Positions 15,709 through 24,502 of a DNA stretch of 48,807 nucleotides are shown here, piece after piece. This stretch comes from SIG673 sp045638685 (GTDB lineage Bacteria > Bacillota > Clostridia > Oscillospirales > CAG-272), in assembly GCA_045638685.1 (NCBI GenBank), contig JAZUBT010000025.1, positions 1 to 48,807 of the forward strand, in the 5' to 3' direction. Numbering within the stretch: position 1 is the first letter of the stretch; each line of letters begins with the position of its first letter. Both the position numbers and the translations under genes were made by a program. Under the pieces are notes generated by a model. It saw only the letters and a list, made by a program, of their open reading frames with translations, was not told where the DNA came from and did not search any database.

Positions 15709-15782
15709 CGCCTCGAAATCGCCACCGCTCCCGACTTATCGGGTTACAGCGCTGACTTTTTTGCGGCAGAACGGAAAACAAG

Positions 15783-16505
15783 ATGGCAAAAAAATACAAA
15801 AACACAGTACATAAAAACCCCTTTCGTGAGGACAGACCTAAAAAGAACGTCCCGTGGAGGCTTATAGGAATTATCGCCGCCGCTTTGGCGCTCGTCCTTA
15901 TTCTGACTCTGGTTATTGACGCGCTTTTCGGCGTAAGAAAGCTAAAGCTTGTATCGGGCGGCGGGTTTTACGACAAGAGAAGCGGTATTACCTACCACAT
16001 GGCGCCGTTCTGCTATCAGCCGGTAACCATTGTGAAAAAGAAGGCGTTTAGCTCAAAGGATGACGTTTTCGCAACGTATAACGACACGAAATTTTATAAG
16101 GTAAAGGACGTTTCCACCGAAAAAATGATAACCACTGCAGAGGACGGCCTTTACGAGATATATTATAATAAGGAATACCCCCTGCCCTCTCTTTTTGAAA
16201 TGAACGTAAACTCTGCGATAGTCTGCGACGTCGGAACAATTGCCGTTCCGATAGGTATGGTGGACAGCGAGGGCGCAGTCAATCTTTTAAATCTTCTTAA
16301 AGACGAATCGCTTTACTGCGAATACCCTATTGATACGGTTGACGTCAGCAGTATAAAATACATTTATTTCACAAGTCCCGACTATCCGCATCTTTACTAC
16401 TACGTCCGTTACGTCAAAACGACGGACGGCACACGTTACTTATACGACTACTCCTACGAGCGGTGTGTTCCGATAGGAGATCTGCTTATAGATTCTTTTA
16501 ATTAA
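15783..16505 (+). CDS. Single-pass membrane protein, unknown function
   Basis: A 240-residue protein with a basic N-terminus (NPFREDRPKKN), a transmembrane helix at about 26-47 and an extracytoplasmic domain rich in Tyr, Asp and Val. I do not recognise a family. No enzymatic motif is evident and cysteines are few. No strong ribosome binding site is visible (ACGGAAAACAAG precedes the ATG). It lies between the deaminase and the phosphatase on the same strand. Low conservation is expected for such surface proteins. Confidence 0.65.
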   Translation: MAKKYKNTVHKNPFREDRPKKNVPWRLIGIIAAALALVLILTLVIDALFGVRKLKLVSGGGFYDKRSGITYHMAPFCYQPVTIVKKKAFSSKDDVFATYNDTKFYKVKDVSTEKMITTAEDGLYEIYYNKEYPLPSLFEMNVNSAIVCDVGTIAVPIGMVDSEGAVNLLNLLKDESLYCEYPIDTVDVSSIKYIYFTSPDYPHLYYYVRYVKTTDGTRYLYDYSYERCVPIGDLLIDSFN

Positions 16506-16618
16506 AGCGCCTTTTCCAAAAATAGGTAGCGGGGCAGCCCCCGGCTGTCCTAAAACCGGCAACCTGCAAAGCACCCTACCGATTTATGGAAATTTGAAAT
16601 TCATTCATAAGGATAAAA

Positions 16619-17125
16619 ATGGAAGATTTAGTTATCGAGAAACACGATTTCAGTAAATTTATAGAAAAGGAAATAAAGGACGGAGACGGAAAAGCGCCGA
16701 CAAGGGTTCTTTTCATCTGTACCGGAAACACCTGCCGAAGCCCTATGGCGGCGGCTGTGCTTAACGCGCTCGGCAAGGGAAAGTACAGCGCGTCCTCTGC
16801 GGGAATATCGGCGTTTCACGGAGACAGCATATCCGAGGACGCCTCGTGGGCTCTTGAGAACGCAGGTATCGTAAGCACAGAAAATAACGACTACAAAAAC
16901 CATTCGTCAAGACCCGTAACCGAGGAGCTGTTAAGGGAATGCGACAGGGCGGTAGCGATCAGCTCCCGACATCTTATGAGTCTGCTTTACGCCTTCCCCG
17001 CTTACGCGGATAAGCTTACGGTGATGAAAAAGGATATTTCCGATCCGTATATGCTTGGAAAAGACGAATATTCAAAATGCCTCTCCGAAATCACAGAATG
17101 TATAAAGGAAATGTTTTCACTATGA
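16619..17125 (+). CDS. Low-molecular-weight phosphatase, protein-arginine-phosphatase (YwlE) type
   Basis: The P-loop CTGNTCRSPMA is complete, with the acid Asp in KDISDPY near the C-terminus. In this family, Thr at the fifth loop position (CTGNT) favours phosphoarginine, whereas phosphotyrosine enzymes carry Ile or Leu; so YwlE-like removal of McsB-type arginine phosphate is likely. At 168 aa it has about 28 extra N-terminal residues (charged, E/D/K-rich) before the core. Its stop overlaps the rimI start by 4 nt (ATGA). Confidence 0.85.
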   Translation: MEDLVIEKHDFSKFIEKEIKDGDGKAPTRVLFICTGNTCRSPMAAAVLNALGKGKYSASSAGISAFHGDSISEDASWALENAGIVSTENNDYKNHSSRPVTEELLRECDRAVAISSRHLMSLLYAFPAYADKLTVMKKDISDPYMLGKDEYSKCLSEITECIKEMFSL

Positions 17126-17574
17126 GCAGCTTTGTCTTACGCGCGGCAAAAAAAGAGGACGTTCCGGAGATTCTTAACGTAGAGCGTCTTTCGTTTCCCG
17201 ATCCGTGGACGGAGGGTATGCTCCTTTCGTCTATCTGCAACGGAGTTGATTTTACACTGCTTTTTGACGGCGAAGCGCTCGTTGGGTATTCGATACTCGA
17301 CAGACGCGTTTCGGGTGAGGCGGAGCTTCACAATATAGCTGTAACGCCCGAATACCGCGGCAAAGGTCTTTCGTCGCTGCTTATGGATAAAATAGTCGCC
17401 GACGCGGGAGCGCTTTCGGTAATCTTTCTTGAGGTAAGAGCGGGTAACTCCGCGGCGATAGGGCTTTACAAAAAATACGGCTTTACCGAAATCGGCGTCA
17501 GAAAGGGATATTACAAAAACCCGACGGAGGACGCGATTATTATGCAGCGCCAGGCTGCACCCGCGGATCTGTAA
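17122..17574 (+). CDS. rimI: Ribosomal-protein-alanine N-acetyltransferase
   Basis: A GNAT-fold acetyltransferase of 150 aa. Motif A is NIAVTPEYRGKGLSSLLM, followed by LEVRAGNSAAIGLYKKYGF and GVRKGYYKNPTEDAIIM, the RimI signature. It starts at ATG 17122, overlapping the phosphatase stop, with AAGGAA upstream. rimI is commonly clustered with tsaD, as here (78 nt downstream). The target may be S18 or other proteins; that is family knowledge. Confidence 0.9.
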   Translation: MSSFVLRAAKKEDVPEILNVERLSFPDPWTEGMLLSSICNGVDFTLLFDGEALVGYSILDRRVSGEAELHNIAVTPEYRGKGLSSLLMDKIVADAGALSVIFLEVRAGNSAAIGLYKKYGFTEIGVRKGYYKNPTEDAIIMQRQAAPADL

Positions 17575-17651
17575 ATAGGCTTTAGTCGGTTTTTCAAAAA
17601 CCTTCAAAAATTTTCAGAAAACATAGCTCACAAAAGAGAAAGGATATAAAA

Positions 17652-18662
17652 ATGCTAATACTCGGCATAGAAAGCTCGTGCGACGAGACTGCGGCGGCGG
17701 TTGCGAAGATAACCGAAGACGGAGAAAAGAAAATTCTTTCAAGCTCCGTTGCTTCCCAAATTGCCACACATAGGCTTTACGGCGGCGTTGTACCGGAAAT
17801 CGCAAGCAGAGCGCACTCCGAAGCGATCTGTCCGATAGTTTCCGAGGCTCTTGAAACAGCCGGAGTTTCCCTCTCCGACATAGACGTTATAGGAGTAACG
17901 TCAAACCCCGGACTTATCGGGGCGCTGCTTGTCGGCGTCAGCTTTGCAAAATCTCTCGCCTACTCCACAGGTAAGCCGATAGTACCCGTAAACCACATAA
18001 AAGGACACGTTGCGGCAAACTATTTCTGCCACCCCTCTCTTAACCCCCCGTTTCTCGCGCTTGTCGTTTCGGGGGGGCATACGTCGATTATCGACGTTAA
18101 AAGCTACACCGATTTTCAAACAATAGGTAGAACGAGAGACGACGCGGCGGGCGAGGCGTTCGACAAGGTCGGACGCGTTATGGGTCTTTCCTACCCATGC
18201 GGAGCGGAGATGGATAGCCTTGCTTCTCTCGGAGACGGGACGTCTTTTAAGCTCCCAAGCGCGGCTATCGCCGACGACACTCTTGACTTTTCCTTCAGCG
18301 GTCTTAAAACCGCGGTGCTTAACACCTTAAACTCAATAGAGCAAAAGGGAGAAAGCTATAAAAAGGAGGACGTCGCGGCGTCATTTACCAAGATGTTCAC
18401 CTCGTCGATATGCAAAAAGTTAGAGCTTGCAATAAGAAAAACGGGATACAAAACCCTCGCGGTTGCGGGCGGCGTTTCCGCAAACTCTCATTTAAGAGCG
18501 GCTATTGCCGAGCTTTGCAAAAAGACGAAAACGGAGCTTTGTATTCCCCCGCTTTCACTTTGCGGAGACAACGGAGCGATGATTGCCGCGCAGGCGTATT
18601 ACGAATACCTTGCGGGGAACGTTTCCGGCACGGATCTTAACGCATCGGCGACAGGCAAGTAA
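17652..18662 (+). CDS. tsaD: tRNA N6-threonylcarbamoyladenosine transferase TsaD
   Basis: Catalytic subunit for t6A37 formation on ANN-decoding tRNAs. A 336-residue ASKHA-fold protein: LGIESSCDETAAAV at the N-terminus, the metal-binding histidines in VNHIKGHVAANY, VVSGGHTSI, and LAVAGGVSANSHLR plus CGDNGAMIA near the C-terminus. AAAGGAT lies before the ATG. Its partners TsaB, TsaE and TsaC are not in the window. A 102-nt tandem repeat array starts 6 nt after the stop. Confidence 0.97.
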   Translation: MLILGIESSCDETAAAVAKITEDGEKKILSSSVASQIATHRLYGGVVPEIASRAHSEAICPIVSEALETAGVSLSDIDVIGVTSNPGLIGALLVGVSFAKSLAYSTGKPIVPVNHIKGHVAANYFCHPSLNPPFLALVVSGGHTSIIDVKSYTDFQTIGRTRDDAAGEAFDKVGRVMGLSYPCGAEMDSLASLGDGTSFKLPSAAIADDTLDFSFSGLKTAVLNTLNSIEQKGESYKKEDVAASFTKMFTSSICKKLELAIRKTGYKTLAVAGGVSANSHLRAAIAELCKKTKTELCIPPLSLCGDNGAMIAAQAYYEYLAGNVSGTDLNASATGK

Positions 18663-18667
18663 GCACC

Positions 18668-18993
18668 GGGCAACCGCCCGGACGGGTATGGCGACGGAAA
18701 GAAAGTTCTTTCATAGCCAGCGTCGCTAAGGCCGAGTTTTGTTAAAGCGTTTAAAACAAGGCTTTTGTAGGGCAACCGCACGGACGGGTATGGCGACGGA
18801 AAGAAAGTTCTTTCATAGTGAACGTCGCTAAGGCCGAGTTTTGTTAAAGCATTTAAAACAAAGTTTTTTTAGGGCAACCGCACGGACAGGTATGGCGACG
18901 GAAAGAAAGTTTTTTCATAGTGAACGTCGCTAAGGCCGAGTTTTGTTAAAGCATTTAAAACAAGGCTTTTGTAGGGCAACCGCACGGACGGGT
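18668..18993. repeat. 102-nt tandem repeat, 3.2 copies
   Basis: Units start at 18668, 18770, 18872 and (partial, 20 nt) 18974, each with GGGCAACCGC. Each unit holds GGCGACG...CGTCGC arms that can pair around GAAAG-AAAGTT-CTTTC (TTTTTTC in unit 3). Units 2 and 3 share variants (TAGTGAACG, AGCATTT) absent from unit 1. No long open frame, terminator or spacer variation of CRISPR type is present. Confidence 0.92.
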
Positions 18994-19055
18994 TAACATG
19001 CCGAATTAAATCGAAAAAAATAAAAAATTACATATATAAGAAAGGCAGACAAAAA

Positions 19056-20228
19056 ATGATCAGAAACTACGAAGAAGAAATCAAGGCGGCAAAAGAGAAA
19101 TTTGAGGCGGTTCTCCGCTCTCAGCTGGAAAGAAACGAGAAAATATGCGCTGACAAGGAAGACACCGACTTTGCAAAGCTCGATAAAATTGTAATCGGTA
19201 TATGCGGCGGAGACGGCATAGGCCCGATTATCACCGACTCGGCTAAAACCGTTCTCGAATATATGCTTAAAGACGAAATTGCCTCGGGCAAGGTTGAATT
19301 TAAGGTTATCGACGGTCTTACCATCGAAAACAGAGTAGCGCATATGAAAGCTATCCCCGATGACGTTATGGAGGAGCTTAAGGCTTGCCACGTTATCCTC
19401 AAAGGCCCCACCACAACCCCGAAGAAGGGAGATCCGTGGCCGAATATCGAAAGTGCTAACGTTGCAATGAGAAAGGCTCTTGACCTTTTCGCAAACGTAC
19501 GTCCCGTAAGAGTTCCCGAGGAGGGCATCGACTGGACCTTCTTCCGTGAAAACACCGAGGGAAGCTACGCTGTCGGTTCTCAGGGTGTTGCCGTAACCGA
19601 CGAGCTTTCCGTTGACTTCTGCGTAACCACCACCGAGGGCTCCGAGCGTATCGCTCGCGCCGCATACGAGTACGCAAGAAAGAACCATAAGGAAAAGGTT
19701 TCTATCATTACAAAGGCAAACATAATAAAGGCAACCGACGGTAAGTTCCTTGACATCTGTCAGAAAATAGGCAAGGAATACCCTGAAATCGAAACGGACG
19801 ACTGGTTTATCGACATCACCACGGCAAAGCTTATCGACAAGAAGCGCAGAACCGCGTTCAAGGTATTCGTTCTCCCGAACCTCTACGGCGATATAATAAC
19901 CGACGAGGCGGCTGAATTCCAGGGCGGCGTCGGAACCGCCGGCTCGGCTAACATCGGTCATAAATACGCGATGTTCGAGGCTATCCACGGCTCTGCTCCG
20001 AGAATGATAACCGAGGGCAGAGGCAAGTACGCGGACCCCTGCTCCATGCTCCGCGCAACCGTAATGCTCCTTTCTCACATTGGCTATCAGGACAAGGCTG
20101 ACGCTCTTGAAAAGGCGCTCGACAAATGTATGTTCACCGAAAAGAAGCTTACCATTACCGGACGCGATACGGGAGCTACCTGCGAGGAGTTCTCAAACTA
20201 CGTAACCGAAACCCTTAAAAGCCTTTAA
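19056..20228 (+). CDS. Isocitrate/isopropylmalate dehydrogenase family protein, probably isocitrate dehydrogenase
   Basis: A metal-dependent oxidative decarboxylase of 390 aa. GICGGDGIGPIITDSA, the substrate-phosphorylation-loop-like WPNIESANVAMRKALDLFANVRPV, the glycine-rich/metal region NLYGDIITDEAAEFQGGVG, and the coenzyme loop FEAIHGSAPRM are present. The long N-terminal helix before the dinucleotide region and the overall length fit isocitrate dehydrogenase better than LeuB. NAD versus NADP cannot be decided reliably. AAAGGCAG precedes the ATG. The 361-codon frame on the opposite strand is a shadow. Confidence 0.85.
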   Translation: MIRNYEEEIKAAKEKFEAVLRSQLERNEKICADKEDTDFAKLDKIVIGICGGDGIGPIITDSAKTVLEYMLKDEIASGKVEFKVIDGLTIENRVAHMKAIPDDVMEELKACHVILKGPTTTPKKGDPWPNIESANVAMRKALDLFANVRPVRVPEEGIDWTFFRENTEGSYAVGSQGVAVTDELSVDFCVTTTEGSERIARAAYEYARKNHKEKVSIITKANIIKATDGKFLDICQKIGKEYPEIETDDWFIDITTAKLIDKKRRTAFKVFVLPNLYGDIITDEAAEFQGGVGTAGSANIGHKYAMFEAIHGSAPRMITEGRGKYADPCSMLRATVMLLSHIGYQDKADALEKALDKCMFTEKKLTITGRDTGATCEEFSNYVTETLKSL

Positions 20229-20285
20229 TCTACCGCTGTCCATACAATACAGCGCCACTACTCAAACGAAAGGTCTTTACACGGT

Positions 20286-20879
20286 ATGACTAAGGAAAAC
20301 ACCCCCCTCTCCCCCGCTCTGCTGAGACGCCTGCCCGTTTATTTCCGTACCCTTATACGGATATACGGCGGCGGTAAGCAACGCGTAAGCTCCGAGGAGC
20401 TTGCCTTTGAAATGATGCTTGCGCCATCACAGGTCAGAGCGGATATGAAGGCGCTCGGCTGCGTCGGTCAGAGAAGCTACGGCTACTCCGTATCGGCTTT
20501 GTATAAAACGATAGGAGACATTCTTCAGCTCTCCGACAGATACAGCGCGGTTATCGTAGGAAACGCCCCTATTGCCGAGACAATAAAAGACTCTTCCGTT
20601 TTTTCGGTAAGAGGAATAAAGCCCATCGGCTTTTTAAAGGGAGAATTTTCGCCCCGTGCTCTTAGCGCGCTGTGTGAGGAAAAGCAGCCCGATATATTAA
20701 TTATCGCGTCGGACGGCGAGCAAGCGGGCGAGATTTTAACCGCCGCGGAGAATTTACGCGCACCCGTGTCCGAGGTATGGAACTTTTCAGATACAGACCT
20801 GTACAGCGAAAAATTAAAGGTTAAAAACATACACGTATCCGACCTTCTTATGCTGCTTTGCTACGAGATCGGAAAATAA
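20286..20879 (+). CDS. Rex-like redox-sensing repressor, divergent
   Basis: A 197-residue protein. The N-terminal winged helix matches Rex (SPALLRRLPVYFRTLIRIYGGGK, then SEELAFEMMLAPSQVRADMKALG, then GQRSYGYSV). The C-terminal Rossmann-like half is shorter than usual, and its nucleotide motif reads IVGNAPIAE instead of the canonical GxGxxG (VGAGNLG). It may therefore have altered NAD(H) sensing. Rex normally represses fermentation genes when NADH is low. It lies 57 nt after isocitrate dehydrogenase and 70 nt before dnaD. Confidence 0.8.
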   Translation: MTKENTPLSPALLRRLPVYFRTLIRIYGGGKQRVSSEELAFEMMLAPSQVRADMKALGCVGQRSYGYSVSALYKTIGDILQLSDRYSAVIVGNAPIAETIKDSSVFSVRGIKPIGFLKGEFSPRALSALCEEKQPDILIIASDGEQAGEILTAAENLRAPVSEVWNFSDTDLYSEKLKVKNIHVSDLLMLLCYEIGK

Positions 20880-20949
20880 CTTCTGCTCGGAGGCTTTTTG
20901 CGTTCCGCTTTAACGTGGCGCATCCGAGCGATTAAAGGATTTTTTAAAA

Positions 20950-22116
20950 ATGGCTGAAAAATATTTTACTGTAAACTACGGAAAAGGCGTTACCGTCTTT
21001 CCCGAAAAGGCTCTTGATAAAATTATTGGCGGAGAGGCGTCTCTTGCCGAAATAAAAACGCTTTCGCTCATTTTATCGCGCGGCGGCTCTGTAACCGCTG
21101 AGGAGATTGTTTCTCTCTCGGAGCTTTCTGCACAGGATGTGGAAAACGCCGTGGCGTTCTGGCGCGGTGCGGGAGTTATAACTTTAAAGGAAGGAAAGGC
21201 TAAAGCTGTTTCCGCTACAAAGAAGGATTCCGCGTCTGCCTTGATATTCACAGACGGTAATAAGAAAAACACTGATGTGAAAACGGACGGTAAGGACGAA
21301 ACGGCAAAAACCCCCTTACCCGACGGCTCAGCCACCGACCGCTCAGCTCCCGACACCCCCGACACCCGTGGCTCAGCCACCGACGGTTCTGCACCGAAAA
21401 AGGCTCTGCTCTCTACCGAGATGCCGAAATACAGCGGTCAGGAAATTTCCGCTCTGCTCGATAAGGACGGCGGAAGGCTTAAATCAATGATCGACGAATG
21501 TCAGCAGCTTATCGGTCATATATTTAACCCACACGAGACAGAGGTTCTTGTCGGCATCTGCGATTGGCTCGGCGTTGACAGCGATTTCGTTATAACCTTA
21601 ACCGCCTATTATACAAGAAAAAAGCCGGGCTGCAAGGTAGGATACATACAAAGAGCGGCGCTTGACCTCGTAAATTCGGGCGTTGACACCATAGACCTTC
21701 TGGACGGATATTTAAAGCAGATGGAGCTTTACGACGGACTTGCAGGTAAGCTTCGCCAGTGGTTAGGGATAGGCGAGCGCGCTTATACCAAAAAGGAAAA
21801 CGCGACGATAAACCACTGGATACGCGATCTCGGATACGGAGAGGAGCTTGTGAAATACGCCTACGATATAACGGTTGAGCATAAGACTGTATTTAAATTT
21901 GATTACGCTAACGCGATACTTGAAAACTGGTACAAGGACGGCGTAAAGGACCTTGACGGAGCGGTGGCTCGCGAGGAAGCGTTTAAAAAGGAAAAAATGT
22001 CCGAAAGGGAAAAACCGTCTAAGAGCAGCAGCTTTGACACCGATGAATTCTTTAATCTTGCGGTAAAGCGAAGCTACGAAAAGATGTCCGGCATAAAGAA
22101 CAAAAAAGAGCAGTAA
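20950..22116 (+). CDS. DnaD-domain replication initiation protein
   Basis: A 388-residue protein: an N-terminal winged-helix DnaD_N-like region (SLAEIKTLSLILSRGGSVTAEEI), a low-complexity Asp/Thr/Ser/Pro linker (~115-150, with repeated GSATD and SAPD), and a DnaB_2-type helical domain with SALLDKDGGRLKSMIDE, GHIFNPHETEVLVGICDWLG and YIQRAALDLVNSGVDTI. Family members bind DNA and help load the replicative helicase in Bacillota. The helicase loader follows by 19 nt, so the pair works together. Confidence 0.9.
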   Translation: MAEKYFTVNYGKGVTVFPEKALDKIIGGEASLAEIKTLSLILSRGGSVTAEEIVSLSELSAQDVENAVAFWRGAGVITLKEGKAKAVSATKKDSASALIFTDGNKKNTDVKTDGKDETAKTPLPDGSATDRSAPDTPDTRGSATDGSAPKKALLSTEMPKYSGQEISALLDKDGGRLKSMIDECQQLIGHIFNPHETEVLVGICDWLGVDSDFVITLTAYYTRKKPGCKVGYIQRAALDLVNSGVDTIDLLDGYLKQMELYDGLAGKLRQWLGIGERAYTKKENATINHWIRDLGYGEELVKYAYDITVEHKTVFKFDYANAILENWYKDGVKDLDGAVAREEAFKKEKMSEREKPSKSSSFDTDEFFNLAVKRSYEKMSGIKNKKEQ

Positions 22117-22135
22117 GCGGAAAAGAGGAAACGCT

Positions 22136-23113
22136 ATGGCATACAGCGAAGAAAGCTTCAGAAAAGCAAAGGATATAATAACTGAAAGAAAGACGGGAGC
22201 TGAACGGAATGCGGAGCAAAGGCTGCGCGAGGTTCATTTAAAGTCTCCCGAAATCAAAGAAATAGACAGCGCCTTTCCGAAAATCGGGCAGAAAATAGTG
22301 GAAGCGGTAATGCTCGGAAGGTCAAAGGACGAAACAAACGCTATTATCAATGACATAAAAACGGAAAGCGACGCGCTCTCTCGCAAAAGAGCAGAGGCAA
22401 TGGCAAGGCTCGGATACCCCGAGGACTACACAAGCCCTAAATACTTCTGTGAAAAATGCGGGGATACGGGCTTCGTCGAAAGAGATATGTGTCAGTGTTT
22501 AAAGCGTGAGCTGACGAGAATAGGATACGAAAGCTCGGGGCTCGGCGCTCTGCTTTCAAAGCAAAGCTTTGATAACTTCTTGCTTAAATATTACGACGGA
22601 GACGATAGGGTAATAATGGAGCAGAACCTTAGTATCTGCAAAAACTACGCCGAGGGCTTTGGCGAAGGCTCTGAATCCTTGCTTTTAATGGGCAACACGG
22701 GACTTGGCAAAACGCATCTTTCCACCTCGGTAGCGGCGGCGGTTATAGAAAAGGGCTTTGACGTCATTTACGAAACCTCGCAAAACCTTATCTCGGTTTT
22801 CTCCGCAGAGCAGTTCGGCAGACCGCTGCCTAACACCAACGTTACAAGAACGAGTGATAGTTATTTTAACTGCGACCTTCTTATAATCGACGACTTCGGA
22901 ACCGAAACGGTAACTCAGTTCACCGTCTCCTGCTTCTACAATTTAATTAACACGAGAGTAAACAAGGGGCTTCCCATAATAATAAACACCAACCTTACGC
23001 AGGACGAGATTAAAACGAAATATTCCGACAGAATAGCCTCAAGGCTTTTCGGAGAATTTATCGTTCTCGCCTTCCCCGGAAAGGATATTCGCATGCAAAA
23101 GCTTATGGAATAA
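22136..23113 (+). CDS. DnaC/DnaI-type helicase loader ATPase
   Basis: An AAA+ protein of 325 aa. The N-terminal half is helical and has a zinc-binding CEKCGDTGFVERDMCQC. The ATPase half has Walker A GNTGLGKTHL, Walker B LLIIDDFGTE and sensor-type NTNLTQDE with the arginine-rich YSDRIASRLFG end. This matches DnaI/DnaC, which loads DnaB/DnaC helicase at origins and restart sites. AAGAGGAA lies before the ATG. It is directly downstream of the DnaD gene. Confidence 0.9.
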   Translation: MAYSEESFRKAKDIITERKTGAERNAEQRLREVHLKSPEIKEIDSAFPKIGQKIVEAVMLGRSKDETNAIINDIKTESDALSRKRAEAMARLGYPEDYTSPKYFCEKCGDTGFVERDMCQCLKRELTRIGYESSGLGALLSKQSFDNFLLKYYDGDDRVIMEQNLSICKNYAEGFGEGSESLLLMGNTGLGKTHLSTSVAAAVIEKGFDVIYETSQNLISVFSAEQFGRPLPNTNVTRTSDSYFNCDLLIIDDFGTETVTQFTVSCFYNLINTRVNKGLPIIINTNLTQDEIKTKYSDRIASRLFGEFIVLAFPGKDIRMQKLME

Positions 23114-23289
23114 CAGAGCTTGAAGGCATGTAAGAAAATTTTTTTGATGACGCTTTTTGAAAAAAGCTTTCGCGGGGTTATCGCGTTTGCCACGAATACG
23201 CTGTTTCTTTTTGTAAAATTAAAAAAGAATGCCCGCTACCTAATTATCCATGCAAAAATTAAAATTTATATATTTTGGAGGAAAAATAT

Positions 23290-24240
23290 ATGTATAACAT
23301 AGGTGTTGACCTCGGCGGAACAAATATTGCCGTCGGAATAGTAAACGAAAACTACGAGATAGTAAGAAAAGACTCTCTCCCGACCAACGCGCACAGAGAG
23401 GCGGACGAGATTGTAAAGGATATCGCCGCGCTTTGCAAAAAGCTCTGCGCAGAGGAGGGACTCTCCATTGACGATATTGCGTCCGTCGGTATAGCCACCC
23501 CCGGAACCGCCCTTCGTAACACGGGCGTTGTCGCTTACGCCAACAATCTTCCCTTTCTCGACTATCCGATAGCAGATAAGCTTAAATCCTTCTTCCCCGT
23601 TGAAAAGGTTATAATCGCTAACGATGCCGACGCAGCGGCTCTCGGCGAGGCAGCTGCCGGCGCCGGAAAAGGACACGAAAACTTTATAATGGTTACCCTT
23701 GGAACGGGGGTTGGCGGCGGCATTATCGTTGGCGGCAAGCTCTATTCCGGTTCTAATTTCGCGGGCGGCGAGCTTGGACACATGGTTATCGAGTATAACG
23801 GAGTTCCGTGCTCTTGCGGAAGAAAGGGCTGCTGGGAGGCATACAGCTCGGCTACCGCTATTATCCGTATGACTAAGGAAAAGATGAAGGAGTGTAAGGA
23901 TAGCGAAATGTGGAGCTACGTCGGAGGCGACATCGACAAGGTAAACGGACGCACCGCGTTTGACTGCATGCGTAAGGGCGACAAGGCAGCGGCCGAGGTT
24001 GTTGGCACCTACATAAACTACCTTAAGACGGGTACCGCAAACATTCTTAATATCTTCCAGCCGTCAGTAATGGCGTTTGGAGGCGGTATCGCTAACGAAA
24101 GAGATAATCTCCTCGTTCCGCTCTCAAAGGCGGTGGTTCCTGAAATGTACGGCGGAAAGCTTAAGACCGAGCTTAAGTTTGCAGCGCTTGGAAACGATGC
24201 GGGAATAATCGGCGCGGCGGCTCTCTTAAAGATGTCTTAA
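23290..24240 (+). CDS. glk: ROK-family glucokinase
   Basis: ATP-dependent sugar kinase, probably glucokinase, 316 aa. DLGGTNIAVGIVNE is the phosphate-1 loop, VIIANDADAAALGE contains the catalytic Asp, and GHMVIEYNG followed by CSCGRKGCWEAYSS is the ROK zinc site. The start is ATG 23290, with GGAGG 8-9 nt upstream; the TTG at 23275 in the same frame overlaps that site and is not used. A strong terminator follows at 24277. Confidence 0.92.
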   Translation: MYNIGVDLGGTNIAVGIVNENYEIVRKDSLPTNAHREADEIVKDIAALCKKLCAEEGLSIDDIASVGIATPGTALRNTGVVAYANNLPFLDYPIADKLKSFFPVEKVIIANDADAAALGEAAAGAGKGHENFIMVTLGTGVGGGIIVGGKLYSGSNFAGGELGHMVIEYNGVPCSCGRKGCWEAYSSATAIIRMTKEKMKECKDSEMWSYVGGDIDKVNGRTAFDCMRKGDKAAAEVVGTYINYLKTGTANILNIFQPSVMAFGGGIANERDNLLVPLSKAVVPEMYGGKLKTELKFAALGNDAGIIGAAALLKMS

Positions 24241-24276
24241 CAGAGGCATTAAAACTAACCCACAAACAAGATTTTC

Positions 24277-24309
24277 AACAAAAAAGGCGGTTTTTCCGCC
24301 TTTTTTGTT
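24277..24309 (+). terminator. Terminator after glk
   Basis: A 14-bp perfect stem around GGCGG-TTTTT-CCGCC flanked by A and T runs, about 35 nt after the stop. The next 110 nt to the promoter at 24419 hold no gene. Confidence 0.93.
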
Positions 24310-24418
24310 TGCAAAAATCTGACAGCTGCCGCTCGCCCTTCTACGGACCGCGCGCTGCTTTTTACATTACACATAGACAGCTTACTCTTAAAGATAGGCA
24401 CATTTTTTCTTTTTTCCC

Positions 24419-24448
24419 TTGACAAATAATATGAATATATATTATAAT
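24419..24448 (+). promoter_or_regulatory. Promoter of the CapD-type gene
   Basis: TTGACA (24419-24424), 18-nt spacer, TATAAT (24443-24448), 54 nt before the start codon. Confidence 0.8.
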
Positions 24449-24502
24449 AATAAGTAGTTCTACATATTTATTTTATGATTATTAAGGAGTTACATTAAAA
24501 TT

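Noticed and set aside
18668..18993. CRISPR array
   Set aside because: Repeats are contiguous 102-nt units with no variable spacers and no cas genes nearby.
18993..20078. 361-codon minus-strand reading frame over the dehydrogenase
   Set aside because: Antisense shadow of the isocitrate dehydrogenase gene, which has clear motifs and a good start.
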